A stretch of DNA of 64,000 bases from Arcobacter sp. (GTDB lineage: Bacteria > Campylobacterota > Campylobacteria > Campylobacterales > Arcobacteraceae), in contig PKUJ01000002.1 of NCBI GenBank assembly GCA_002869565.1, forward strand, positions 1-64,000. The letters are read 5' to 3'. The notes below the pieces were generated by a model that was not told the DNA's origin, made no database searches, and worked only from the letters and a program-made list of their open reading frames with translations. Below are positions 44,824 through 52,688 of this stretch, piece after piece. Positions within the stretch are counted from its first letter, which is position 1, and each line of letters opens with the position of its first letter. Made by a program: the position numbers and the translations under genes.

Positions 44824-45402
44824 CTAAGCAGTATCATGAGCAGTTGATTTGGTTGTTCTTGGTTTCTGTGTGTAAGCTCTTGATTTTTTCTTTTTTTCTT
44901 TTTCTACTTCATACATACATATCAAAGCATCCCAATTAGTATATTCTAAATCTGATTCTGTCTCTTTTTCTATATCTGGCTCTATCTCTATTGGACTTTT
45001 TTGGACACTTGATGGACAATGTCCAATTTGTTTATTTTTAGCACGTTGATTTCTTTTTAGTTCCGCCCATTTTGTCTCAGAACCTACCATGTTTTGGGTT
45101 TCTATCATAAATAGTGTGCCATCATCCCATCTTTCCATTAATTTAAGTTCTATAAATAAATTAACTGCAACTTTTACTGTATCAATTGATGTATCTGTTA
45201 TCGTTGCTAGCATATCAGGGGAATATGGAATTGTATTTCTAAAAAAGAGTTCTCCTTCACTTTCTACACTTTTAAGTAAAAGTTTCAAGTAAAATATAAT
45301 GTAATCTTTTCCATTTTGCTGATTTTCGATTATTTTGATTTCTTCTCTATCAAAAAAATCATTCTTTAGTTTTAACCAAAAAAACTTTTTGTTGGTATGC
45401 AT
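44824..45402 (-). CDS. Phage-type replisome organiser (replication initiator-like)
   Basis: A 192-aa protein whose N-terminal 120 residues match the phage replisome organiser domain: KFFWLKLKNDFF, IIENQQNGKDYIIFYLKLLL, SEGELFFRNTIPYSPDMLA. The C-terminal part is hydrophilic and Lys-rich. Proteins of this type open an origin and recruit host helicase. In this island it may support replication after excision. AAAGG lies before the ATG. Confidence 0.75.
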   Translation of the reverse strand: MHTNKKFFWLKLKNDFFDREEIKIIENQQNGKDYIIFYLKLLLKSVESEGELFFRNTIPYSPDMLATITDTSIDTVKVAVNLFIELKLMERWDDGTLFMIETQNMVGSETKWAELKRNQRAKNKQIGHCPSSVQKSPIEIEPDIEKETESDLEYTNWDALICMYEVEKEKKKKSRAYTQKPRTTKSTAHDTA

Positions 45403-45465
45403 TATTTACCTTTAATATATAATTAAAAGTTAAATAATCATGTGCAATTTATAATATGTTATAAT

Positions 45466-45541
45466 GCAAATGATTAAAACCTATCTTGGGATTTAATTAA
45501 CGCTCTCTCTTGGACTCGGCAAAGTATTAAGAGAGAGTTTT
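45466..45541 (+). ncRNA. Candidate small RNA with terminator
   Basis: Two TATAAT hexamers (45450-45455 and 45460-45465) are followed about 40 bases later by a perfect 9-bp stem, CTCTCTCTT (45503-45511) with AAGAGAGAG (45529-45537), and TTTTATATA. That would give an RNA of about 65-75 bases. It lies between the replication organiser and the excisionase gene. The promoter hexamers might instead serve the minus-strand gene. Confidence 0.4.
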
Positions 45542-45740
45542 ATATATTTCTATATTTATTTTTTTGTGAGTTTACCCATTCTATTACTTCTTTTTGTGAG
45601 TAAAGTTTTGTTTTTGTGTTTTCAAAGCTGAAGCTTTTTGGAAAGCTTTCATTTATTTTTATATTCTCATAGAACTTTCTCGTTGATACATTTAGCAACT
45701 CACATACTTCTTTAATTTTTAGTAATCTGTCTTTTTCCAT
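45540..45740 (-). CDS. AlpA-like excisionase / DNA-binding protein
   Basis: A 66-aa winged-helix or MerR-like DNA-binding protein: RLLKIKEVCELLNVSTRKFYENI, FPKSF and YSQKEVIEWVNSQK match AlpA-family regulators, which control or assist integrase-mediated excision. Start 45740 is set by AAAGGAAA 8 bases upstream; the longer frame to 45791 has no site. Location at the end opposite the integrase fits an excisionase. Confidence 0.8.
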   Translation of the reverse strand: MEKDRLLKIKEVCELLNVSTRKFYENIKINESFPKSFSFENTKTKLYSQKEVIEWVNSQKNKYRNI

Positions 45741-45957
45741 TTGATTGTTTCCTTTGCTTTTTGATTGAATTACTTGCGTTATTATAAACAAAAAACTCTA
45801 TTAAAGTCAAGAGGTAAAATAGCCACAAAGCACTATTTTATGGTGTCTGTAGCTTATAAAGGAAGTTTGATTTTATTTAATATTAATTAATATATAATCT
45901 AGGGAAAGATATACTATTAAATTACTTTTTCTTAAAAATTGGAAAGATAAATTTATT

Positions 45958-45977
45958 ACGGTATTATTAACGGTACT
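45958..45977. promoter_or_regulatory. Right integrase arm-type sites
   Basis: ACGGTATT (45958-45965) and ACGGTACT (45970-45977), 12 bases apart, as in the left pair. They lie 56 bases inside attR. Confidence 0.6.
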
Positions 45978-46032
45978 ATAAATATTTAAATTTATAAAAA
46001 GTCCATATTTTGGGACTTAAATTAGTATAATT

Positions 46033-46081
46033 GAGTTCCAAATCGTGCCAGTAAAGCTACTTCCTCAAGATTAATAAATAA
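46033..46081 (+). repeat. attR: original yciI 3' end
   Basis: Matches 31095-31143 at 45 of 49 bases. Read in frame it gives EFQIVPVKLLPQD and stop, i.e. the displaced natural end of yciI, and is followed by the original terminator. Confidence 0.88.
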
Positions 46082-46085
46082 ATCA

Positions 46086-46115
46086 AATAAGCCTATATTA
46101 TAGGGCTTATTTTTG
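46086..46115 (+). terminator. Original yciI terminator
   Basis: AATAAGCC and GGCTTATT form an 8-bp stem followed by five T. It lies directly after the displaced yciI 3' end. Confidence 0.75.
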
Positions 46116-46295
46116 AAATTATTCTTCATATCTAATCATAAAAATCAAGCTAAATCAAGTTTCTTTCATGCACTAGATTTATTTATTTTAATTGTGCAGC
46201 TAAGTGATTTTCATGACACGATGTTTGATATTAAATGTTAAATTAGCTTTGTGTTAACTATTGATTATGCATTAGTTAATAGTATACTAGTATGA

Positions 46296-46418
46296 TTTTT
46301 ATATAACTTAAGAAGAAGTGTGAATCTTCTTAAAAAGTTTAAAAGCTGCGAACTTTTAAACTTATAAAATTTGTTTCCTTGTGTGAAAAAAGCTTCTTGA
46401 AAAAGAAGCTTTTTTTTT
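46296..46418 (+). ncRNA. Candidate three-hairpin small RNA
   Basis: Three consecutive hairpins: TTAAGAAGA/TCTTCTTAA (46308-46333), an 11-bp AAGTTTAAAAG/CTTTTAAACTT (46335-46363, loop CTGCGAA), and a terminator GCTTCTT/AAGAAGC with loop GAAA and nine T (46386-46418). A TTGATT -35 (46261-46266) and TATACT -10 (46283-46288) with a 16-base spacer lie just upstream. No open frame fits. The arrangement is that of an independent sRNA of about 120 bases. Confidence 0.65.
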
Positions 46419-46511
46419 GCCCAATTAATTTTTTATAACTAATCTTTTTATTGTCTTTATATTTTAATTATTAAGCTATACTGATTATATAATTCAAAGA
46501 AAGGAGTTAAA

Positions 46512-46613
46512 ATGGCAAAAGGAAAAGATGTACAAAAGTCAGCTAAAACTGCACCTGCAAAATCATTAAAAGAAAAAAGAGCTGATAAAAAAGCAAAGAA
46601 AGATTCTAAGTAA
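46512..46613 (+). CDS. Small Lys/Ala-rich protein, 33 aa
   Basis: A 33-aa very basic protein (MAKGKDVQKSAKTAPAKS...DKKAKKDSK) with AAAGGAG 6 bases before the ATG. Similar small Lys/Ala-rich proteins are annotated in related genomes from memory, but no function is known. Its charge suggests nucleic acid or ribosome binding. Confidence 0.6.
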   Translation: MAKGKDVQKSAKTAPAKSLKEKRADKKAKKDSK

Positions 46614-46732
46614 TATTTAATTTATTTCATAAAATAATGCTCTTATTTTGAGCTTTTACTTAAATATTGAAAATATTATCTTGATAATAAAGTATTAAAC
46701 TATAATTTTAAGTGAGTAAAAGGTTTTGTCTT

Positions 46733-46966
46733 TTACTCATCAAATTCTTGATATCTTTGTTTTGAATTAAGAAAATCACTATCATCATAATCGTCATTAT
46801 CATCAAAATCATCATAATCAATTGTAAAAATTTTGTCATAACCTAATTTTACAAGTTCTAAATCAAGATTTTCTTCAGATACTCTATTTTTGACTTTAGA
46901 TATTATTAGCTCAATATCTTCTTCTTTGACATCGTTAGCTCTTAATTCATATATAATCGAATCCAC
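46733..46966 (-). CDS. Hypothetical protein with acidic tail, 77 aa
   Basis: A 77-aa soluble protein with a helical N-terminal half (YELRANDVKEEDIELIISKVKNR) and an Asp-rich C-terminal stretch (DYDDFDDNDDYDDSDF). Translation starts at GTG with AGGAG 8 bases upstream. No family is recognised. The first half resembles small helical adaptor domains only in general composition. Confidence 0.55.
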   Translation of the reverse strand: MDSIIYELRANDVKEEDIELIISKVKNRVSEENLDLELVKLGYDKIFTIDYDDFDDNDDYDDSDFLNSKQRYQEFDE

Positions 46967-47348
46967 TTAACATACTCCTATATAAAAAACTAAATTTAAG
47001 TGTTAGTATAAAAGTACTCTAATAATAAGAGTACACCATGATTTCTGAAAACTCTAAAAAAATACACGGCCAAATGCTTTGATGGGTTTTCACAAATACT
47101 CAATCTCTAAATATAATTATAAACTATAAAAAAAGAAAAAAGCTAAAAAAAATCTTAAAATAATTTATAAGTAGCTATTGAGCCGATTTTTAGGGATTTG
47201 TCACAAATGAAATTTTATATAAGTATCTATACATTTTTATTAATTGAATAAAAAAATCACAAAATTTGTCAAGAAATTGTCAATAAAACTTACCTTTATA
47301 ATTTAACAATTTCCTTTATACTTCTCTTATAAGAAAAAAGGAGAAGAA
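46967..47348. promoter_or_regulatory. Intergenic region with candidate response-regulator site and cytochrome promoter
   Basis: No supported gene in 382 bases. A hairpin GTACTCT/AGAGTAC lies near 47008-47031. TTGTCA occurs at 47198-47203 and, as a direct repeat with 11-base spacing, at 47266-47271 and 47277-47282, just upstream of TATAAT (47297-47302). AAAGGAG precedes the first cytochrome gene. An 11-base direct repeat is typical of OmpR/PhoB-type binding sites. Confidence 0.5.
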
Positions 47349-47753
47349 ATGAAAACGATAATATTAGTATTTTTAGCTGTAACTTTTAACTATGCTTCAG
47401 TAGTTAGTGAATATTTAAATTCATTAGAAAGTGAAGTGAAGAAAGAGAATCCAAGTTTTAAAGGATTTGATATTCAAAGAGGTGAAAAAATATTTACTTC
47501 AAAGCATATTGGAAAAAAAGGCAAAGAAATTTCATGTGTATCTTGTCACACAAATAACTTTAGCCAAAATGGTGAAAACTTTTTTACGGGAAAAGTAATT
47601 AAGCCACTTTCTCCAGTTGCAAATCCTAAAAGATTTTCTAAACTAAAAGATATTAAAAAATGGTTGAGAAGAAATTTTAATGATGTTTATAAAAGAGAAG
47701 GTACAGCACTTGAAAAAGGTGATGTTGTAACATATATATTGAGTAAGGATTAA
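47349..47753 (+). CDS. SHP-like monoheme cytochrome c (DUF1924)
   Basis: A 134-aa exported cytochrome with a signal peptide (about 1-16), one heme site CVSCH and downstream KPLSPVANPKRFSKLKDIKKWLRRNF, typical of DUF1924/sphaeroides heme protein. SHP-type proteins bind oxygen and nitric oxide at the heme. The next two genes encode DHC-type and b561-type partners, matching the known shp-dhc-cytochrome b gene set of other proteobacteria. The gene order suggests an electron chain from quinol through b561 and DHC to SHP. Confidence 0.83.
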   Translation: MKTIILVFLAVTFNYASVVSEYLNSLESEVKKENPSFKGFDIQRGEKIFTSKHIGKKGKEISCVSCHTNNFSQNGENFFTGKVIKPLSPVANPKRFSKLKDIKKWLRRNFNDVYKREGTALEKGDVVTYILSKD

Positions 47754-47756
47754 AAA

Positions 47757-48284
47757 ATGAAAAAAACAATTTTATTAGCAGTAATTTTACTTGCAAGTAG
47801 TTTTTCAATATTATCAGCAAGTGACTATAAAAATTACAAAAGAAATATTAACGTAGAGACAAATCAGACTTATGTAAATGAGTGTGCTTCATGTCATATG
47901 GCTTTTCAAGCACAATTTTTACCTAAACGTTCTTGGAATAAAATGATGGATACCTTAGAAAATCATTTTGGTGTAGATGCAACTTTGGAAAAAGTTGATG
48001 AAGATAAGATAAGAAAATATCTAGTTGACAATTCAAGTGATTCAAAATTTGCATATGGTGAGATGGCAGAGTTTGCAAATTCTATAAGTAGATCATCAAC
48101 ACCATTAGCTATTAGTGAGGTTCCAAAATTCAAAAGAGAACATAGAAAAATCTCTAAAAGATTAATTTCTCAAAAAGAAGTAAAATCTATAAGTAATTGT
48201 CTTGCATGTCATACAGATGCAAAAGAAGGATTGTATAGAGAAAGAAATATTTTAATCCCAAATTACGGAAGATGGGATGACTAA
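47757..48284 (+). CDS. Diheme cytochrome c (DHC)
   Basis: A 175-aa periplasmic diheme cytochrome with signal peptide (about 1-21) and heme sites CASCH (near 45) and CLACH (near 153). Between them lies FLPKRSWNKMMDTLENHFGVDATL, a segment that is repeated almost unchanged in the C-terminal domain of the next protein. It would pass electrons to the SHP-like protein. It begins 3 bases after the previous gene. Confidence 0.88.
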   Translation: MKKTILLAVILLASSFSILSASDYKNYKRNINVETNQTYVNECASCHMAFQAQFLPKRSWNKMMDTLENHFGVDATLEKVDEDKIRKYLVDNSSDSKFAYGEMAEFANSISRSSTPLAISEVPKFKREHRKISKRLISQKEVKSISNCLACHTDAKEGLYRERNILIPNYGRWDD

Positions 48285-48295
48285 AGGAATATAAA

Positions 48296-49414
48296 ATGAT
48301 GAAGTCATATATTTGGTCAATACCCACGCGGGTATTTCATATACTTTTTGCATTATTTATTTTATTGGCATTTTTAACTGGTGATGAGGATAGATTTTTA
48401 AATTATCATGCAGTTATAGGATATTTTGTATTTATTCTTTTATCTTTTAGAATTATTTGGGGATTTTTTGGACCTAAACATTCAAGATTTAAAGATTTTC
48501 CTTTGTCAATAAAGAAAGCAAAAGATTTTATGTTAACTATTTTTGAAAAGAAACAAAACTATGTTGGACATAATCCTATGGCTTCATATGTAATGGTGGC
48601 GATGCTAGTTGTCACCTTTCTTATAATTTTATCAGGGGTTTTAACTTTTGGAATACAAGAAGGAAAGGGTCTCTTTTCTTATTTAAATTCTAGCATGTTT
48701 AAAGAAATGGATTTATTCAAAGAGATTCATGAAATTTTATCTAATCTTTTAATTGCCCTTATTGCAGCTCATCTTGGTGGAGTTGTTTTTGATAGATTGT
48801 TTCATAAAAAAGATGAAACTTTAAATTCAATTGTAACAGGATATAAAGTTACAAGTGAAGATAATAGTATTTCATTAAATATGTTTCAGAAAACTATATT
48901 TATTTTCTTTGTACTTTTATTTGTAGGCTTTGTTATATTTAATATCAATCAACCTAAAAATCTTTTAGTTGCATCGGTTTATACTCCCATAGACTATAAA
49001 GTTCAAAATGAACTTTTTGTTACTGAATGTGGATCATGTCATACTTTGTATACTCCTAATTTATTGCCAAAAAAATCTTGGCGGTTGATTATGTCGGATT
49101 TAGAAAATCATTTTGGAGATGATGCTTCTTTAGAAAAAGAAGATAATATTAGTATTTTGAATTTTCTTCTTAAAAATTCGGCAGAAGAGTCTACAAAAGA
49201 AGTTAGTTTTAAGATATTAGATTCAATAAAAAATAAAGATATAATAGCAATTAGTGATACAGTATTTTGGAAACATACCCATAAAGATATTCCTAAAACA
49301 CTATTTTCACATGAACAGATAAAAAGTAAAGCTAATTGTAAAGCGTGTCATTTAGATATTGAGAAAGGACTTATAGAAGATGAAAATATTAAAAGTATTG
49401 ATAGTTTTAAGTAG
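48296..49414 (+). CDS. Cytochrome b561 fused to a DHC-like diheme domain
   Basis: A 372-aa membrane protein. Residues 1-185 form a four-helix cytochrome b561 domain with IWSIPTRVFHILFA and the histidines of YHAVIGY and AAHLGG. After another membrane helix (about 198-218), residues 230-372 form a periplasmic DHC-like domain with CGSCH and CKACH and LLPKKSWRLIMSDLENHFGDDASL, nearly the same as the preceding DHC gene. The fusion joins quinol oxidation and a diheme relay in one chain, and suggests duplication of the DHC gene. It overlaps the next gene by 35 bases. Confidence 0.88.
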   Translation: MMKSYIWSIPTRVFHILFALFILLAFLTGDEDRFLNYHAVIGYFVFILLSFRIIWGFFGPKHSRFKDFPLSIKKAKDFMLTIFEKKQNYVGHNPMASYVMVAMLVVTFLIILSGVLTFGIQEGKGLFSYLNSSMFKEMDLFKEIHEILSNLLIALIAAHLGGVVFDRLFHKKDETLNSIVTGYKVTSEDNSISLNMFQKTIFIFFVLLFVGFVIFNINQPKNLLVASVYTPIDYKVQNELFVTECGSCHTLYTPNLLPKKSWRLIMSDLENHFGDDASLEKEDNISILNFLLKNSAEESTKEVSFKILDSIKNKDIIAISDTVFWKHTHKDIPKTLFSHEQIKSKANCKACHLDIEKGLIEDENIKSIDSFK

Positions 49415-49790
49415 TTTATTTATCTATTCACTATCTTTTGCTGATGATGATGAAAAAAAATCCCATAATCATAAAAAAAATCATTTTTATAAAAATTTGG
49501 ATTTTTTAGATTTAGATAAAAATCAATATAATGAATTACGAACTATTTTGATTGATTATAAATCTGACTATAAAAAATATTATAAATATAAAAAAAATGA
49601 AGAAGAAGAACTTGTTTTAATAATGAGAGAAGAAGTTTTTGATACTGAAAAATATATTAATATTTTAAAAAATATAAAAAATAGAGGGATTCAATTGGAA
49701 GTGGATAATCTAAAAAAGATTCATTCAATTTTAAACAAAAAACAAAGAAAATTGTTTTCACATTATTTAGAGGATTGGGAAGTTGATTAG
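49380..49790 (+). CDS. Periplasmic CpxP/Spy-like protein
   Basis: A 136-aa exported protein with signal peptide (about 1-21, ending in FADD) followed by a His/Lys-rich segment (KKSHNHKKNH) and a helical domain with LDLDKNQYNELRTILIDY and ILNKKQRKLFSHYLEDWE. The helical plan and paired Q-x-x-L motifs resemble CpxP/Spy/LTXXQ proteins, which sense or buffer envelope stress. Position before a two-component system fits a periplasmic accessory sensor. Metal binding by the His-rich stretch is an inference. Confidence 0.6.
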   Translation: MKILKVLIVLSSLFIYSLSFADDDEKKSHNHKKNHFYKNLDFLDLDKNQYNELRTILIDYKSDYKKYYKYKKNEEEELVLIMREEVFDTEKYINILKNIKNRGIQLEVDNLKKIHSILNKKQRKLFSHYLEDWEVD

Positions 49791-50448
49791 AAAAGTATTA
49801 TTAATAGAAGATGATATTCAGATGCAAACTTTTATCAAGGAGTATCTTCAAGATTATAATTTCGATTGTATAGCTTTCTCAAATCCTAGAGAAGCTCTTA
49901 CTGAGTTGGAGCAAAACAAGCAATTTGATATTATTATTTTGGATTTAATGCTCCCTGAAATTGATGGATTTGATGTGTTTAAAAGAATAAAAAAAATACA
50001 AGATATTCCAATCATTATTTCATCTGCAAGGGGAGATATTGGTAATAAAATTCATGGTTTTGAATTAGGAGCAGATGATTATCTTTCAAAACCATACGAA
50101 CCAAGAGAACTAGTATTAAGAATTGAACATATATTAAAGAAAATTAAGAATCATATACAAACTATAAGTGATTTTAAAATAGATAGAGAAAATAGAAATA
50201 TATTAATAGATGGATATTCAATTGATTTTACAAAAATTGAATTAGAAATTTTTCTATTTTTAATAGACAATATAAATAAAATATCTTCAAGAGAACAAAT
50301 TATAAATGCCACTTCATTAGAAGATGGAACAAAAAATAGAACAATTGATATGCATATCTCTAATATTAGATATAAAATTGGCGATGATTCAAAAGAACCT
50401 AAATACATTAAATCTGTTTGGGGTATTGGATATAAATTTTTAGGATGA
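49783..50448 (+). CDS. OmpR-family response regulator
   Basis: A 221-aa regulator with a receiver domain (EDD near residue 8, phosphoacceptor Asp in LDLMLPEIDG near 52, Lys in SKPYEP near 100) and an OmpR-type winged helix ending in YIKSVWGIGYKFLG. It begins at a TTG overlapping the end of the upstream gene by 8 bases. It is paired with the kinase 5 bases downstream and probably controls the cytochrome operon through the TTGTCA repeats at 47266-47282. Confidence 0.93.
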   Translation: MIRKVLLIEDDIQMQTFIKEYLQDYNFDCIAFSNPREALTELEQNKQFDIIILDLMLPEIDGFDVFKRIKKIQDIPIIISSARGDIGNKIHGFELGADDYLSKPYEPRELVLRIEHILKKIKNHIQTISDFKIDRENRNILIDGYSIDFTKIELEIFLFLIDNINKISSREQIINATSLEDGTKNRTIDMHISNIRYKIGDDSKEPKYIKSVWGIGYKFLG

Positions 50449-50453
50449 AATAG

Positions 50454-51653
50454 ATGTCGATTTTCAAAAAAATTACAATTCTTTTTATAATAAGTTTCTC
50501 ACTTATGACTGTTATAGGTCTATGGATAGATAATATTAATTCCAAAAGAATTGAAAATTTGATGAAAGACAAGTATATTAAAGTTGGTAATGAAATATTA
50601 AATAATATAGACAATAAAGAAGTTCTTTTTGGCATAACTAGTAAATATAATTTAAACTTGTATAAAATTAAAAAAGATGAAGATTATATACTTTTATATA
50701 AAAAAAAGCACACTTTTGGATTTATATCAATAAGCAAAGAATCTCTTGATAACGAATATATATTAGAAGTACAATATTTAGATGAATATATAGTTTTAGT
50801 TACAAAAGAACAAGAAAATATTAATGACAAGTTGATTTTAAATGTGCTTATATTTATAGATATAATTGTACTTGTGTTGATTTTTTTGTATATTTTAAAA
50901 TTGCTTTCTCCTCTTAAAACAATTGCAAATAAGATTACAGATTTTTCAAATGGAAATTTAAAAAGTCGTATAGATATAGATTCTAATGATGAGATTGGAA
51001 TATTATCTAACTCTTTTAATAAGATGGCTTCAAGGTTAGAAAAGCTCATAAAAACAAGAGAAGAGCTTTTAAGAGATATTGGGCATGAATTAAGAACTCC
51101 TATTGCAAAAGGAAAGTTTGCGATAGAAAAAATTGATGATTTCTCACAAAAAGAGTTGTTGAGGAAAATATTTCTTGATTTAGAACTTTTGACAAATGAT
51201 TTAATTGAATTAGAAAAATTAAATTCAAATGAACTTGATTTTACTGTTTTTGATATTGAAACATTAATAGTTGAGTCTTTGCAAAGGCTTCACATTGAAG
51301 ATGAATCTACAATAGATATAGATATAGCTGATAATTTTAAACTTAATGGCGATTTACATTATTTGATAATTGCAGTTAAAAATTTAATCGACAATGCTTT
51401 AAAATATACTACTAGACTACCTATTAAAATTTCAACAAAAAATGAATCTATTTTTATATCTAGTAGTGGAGAAAAATTGAATAAAGATTTAACATATTAT
51501 TTACAACCTTTCACTCAAGAATTAGCTCAAAGAGATGGTTTTGGATTGGGATTAAGTATTGTGAATAAGATTGTTACAAAACATGAGTTTATACTTTCTT
51601 ATGCGCATAAAAACCAAGAGAATATTTTTATTATTGATTTTAAGAAAAGATAG
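50454..51653 (+). CDS. Sensor histidine kinase
   Basis: A 399-aa membrane kinase: first membrane segment about 7-25, a periplasmic domain of about 100 residues, second segment about 127-149, HAMP, HisKA with IGHELRTPIAK, and an ATPase domain with NLIDNALKYT and GFGLGLSIVNK. Partner of the response regulator just upstream. The CpxP/Spy-like protein and cytochromes in the same cluster suggest an envelope or redox signal. Confidence 0.93.
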   Translation: MSIFKKITILFIISFSLMTVIGLWIDNINSKRIENLMKDKYIKVGNEILNNIDNKEVLFGITSKYNLNLYKIKKDEDYILLYKKKHTFGFISISKESLDNEYILEVQYLDEYIVLVTKEQENINDKLILNVLIFIDIIVLVLIFLYILKLLSPLKTIANKITDFSNGNLKSRIDIDSNDEIGILSNSFNKMASRLEKLIKTREELLRDIGHELRTPIAKGKFAIEKIDDFSQKELLRKIFLDLELLTNDLIELEKLNSNELDFTVFDIETLIVESLQRLHIEDESTIDIDIADNFKLNGDLHYLIIAVKNLIDNALKYTTRLPIKISTKNESIFISSSGEKLNKDLTYYLQPFTQELAQRDGFGLGLSIVNKIVTKHEFILSYAHKNQENIFIIDFKKR

Positions 51654-51675
51654 ATTTATCATATAAACTAACATG

Positions 51676-51710
51676 AAACCCATACCAAAAAAACATAGGT
51701 CTATTATAAT
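51676..51710 (+). promoter_or_regulatory. Promoter with CCATAC box, copy 1
   Basis: AAACCCATAC (51676-51685), 19 bases, then TATAAT (51705-51710), before the DUF523-photolyase-FAD-lytS-lytT operon. The same arrangement occurs at 57167 and, more loosely, at 58563. Confidence 0.65.
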
Positions 51711-51737
51711 AACACTATTATAATCAAAGGATATGTT

Positions 51738-52688
51738 ATGAAAATAGGTGTCTCTTCTTGTCTTTTAGGAAATATGTGTCGTTATGATGGTGCCCATTCA
51801 AAAGATCAATTTATTGTAAGTACTTTGAAAAACTATTTTGAATTTGTTCCTTATTGTCCTGAGAAAATTATATTTTCTACTCCAAGGGAAGCTATTAGAT
51901 TAGTGCAAGAGGGTGAAGATATAAAAGTAATGACATCTAATACAAATAAAGATGTCACAAAAGAGCTTTCTGATATTTCAAAAAAATGTGCAAATCAAAT
52001 ACAAGAGGATGAATTATGTGGTTTTATTTTAAAATCTAAATCGCCAACTTGTGGACTAGAGAGAGTAAAAGTTTATCAAAATCAAAATGCACCTAGCGAA
52101 AAAAAAGGCATTGGGCTTTTTGCAAAAGAAATAAAAGAGAAATATCCTCTTCTTCCTTTAGAAGAAGAAGGCAGATTAAATGATGCTTGGCTTAGGGAAA
52201 ATTTTCTTATGCAAATATTTTCATATAAACATATTTTTGAGTTTTTGAAAACAAATCCATCATCTAAAGATTTAGTTGAGTTTCATACGTCATACAAATA
52301 TCTTATCTATGCAAAGTCTCATGAAGCATATAAACATCTAGGTAATATTGTAGCAAATCATCAAAAGAGAGAGTTGGAATTTGTGTTAGAAGAGTATAAA
52401 GTTGCTTTCTTAGAAGCTATTAGTTTAAAAGGGAGTATTTCAAATACTTATAATATTCTTCTTCATATTTTTGGATATTTTAAAAAACTCATTACAAAAG
52501 AAGAAAAAGCAGAAATCTTAGAATCAATTGATGAGTTTAAAGATGAAATAATCCCTTTGATAGTTGTAATAAAACTTTTAAATTTATACACAAAAAGATT
52601 TGATATTCAGTATCTAAAAGTACAAAAGTTTTTAAATCCTTATCCAAAGGAATTAGCTTTACGTTCAACGGTAAAGGCTTATAAATGA
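51738..52688 (+). CDS. DUF523-DUF1722 protein (YbgA-like)
   Basis: A 316-aa two-domain protein. The N-terminal DUF523 domain has GVSSCLLGNMCRYDGAHS and KSKSPTCGL with conserved cysteines; the C-terminal DUF1722 domain has FHTSYKYLIYAKSHEAYKHLG and the end LNPYPKELALR. Such proteins commonly accompany photolyase genes and are thought to act in light or UV stress, but their biochemistry is not settled. Its stop overlaps the photolyase ATG (ATGA). Confidence 0.87.
   Translation: MKIGVSSCLLGNMCRYDGAHSKDQFIVSTLKNYFEFVPYCPEKIIFSTPREAIRLVQEGEDIKVMTSNTNKDVTKELSDISKKCANQIQEDELCGFILKSKSPTCGLERVKVYQNQNAPSEKKGIGLFAKEIKEKYPLLPLEEEGRLNDAWLRENFLMQIFSYKHIFEFLKTNPSSKDLVEFHTSYKYLIYAKSHEAYKHLGNIVANHQKRELEFVLEEYKVAFLEAISLKGSISNTYNILLHIFGYFKKLITKEEKAEILESIDEFKDEIIPLIVVIKLLNLYTKRFDIQYLKVQKFLNPYPKELALRSTVKAYK

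Larger units (their letters stand above)
31095..46081. mobile_element. Integrated mobilizable island in yciI, about 15 kb
   Basis: The island is bounded by a 49-bp imperfect direct repeat of the yciI 3' end. A P4-type integrase lies at the left end and an AlpA-like excisionase at the right, as in many integrative elements. Paired ACGGTA sites occur inside both ends. Mobilisation (MobV relaxase, oriT-like region) and replication-organiser genes make it an integrative mobilizable element rather than a prophage: no capsid, tail or lysis genes are seen. Cargo is an IS256-type element with metal-efflux passengers, a BcgI-like restriction-modification pair, an AEC transporter with LysR regulator and several unknown small genes. 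Confidence 0.88.

Noticed and set aside
31095-46081. Island as a prophage
   Set aside because: Only the replication organiser and AlpA-like gene are phage-like; no structural, packaging or lysis genes are present.
47038-47082. ATG frame of 14 codons in the region before the cytochrome genes
   Set aside because: It has no ribosome-binding site and no conservation evidence.
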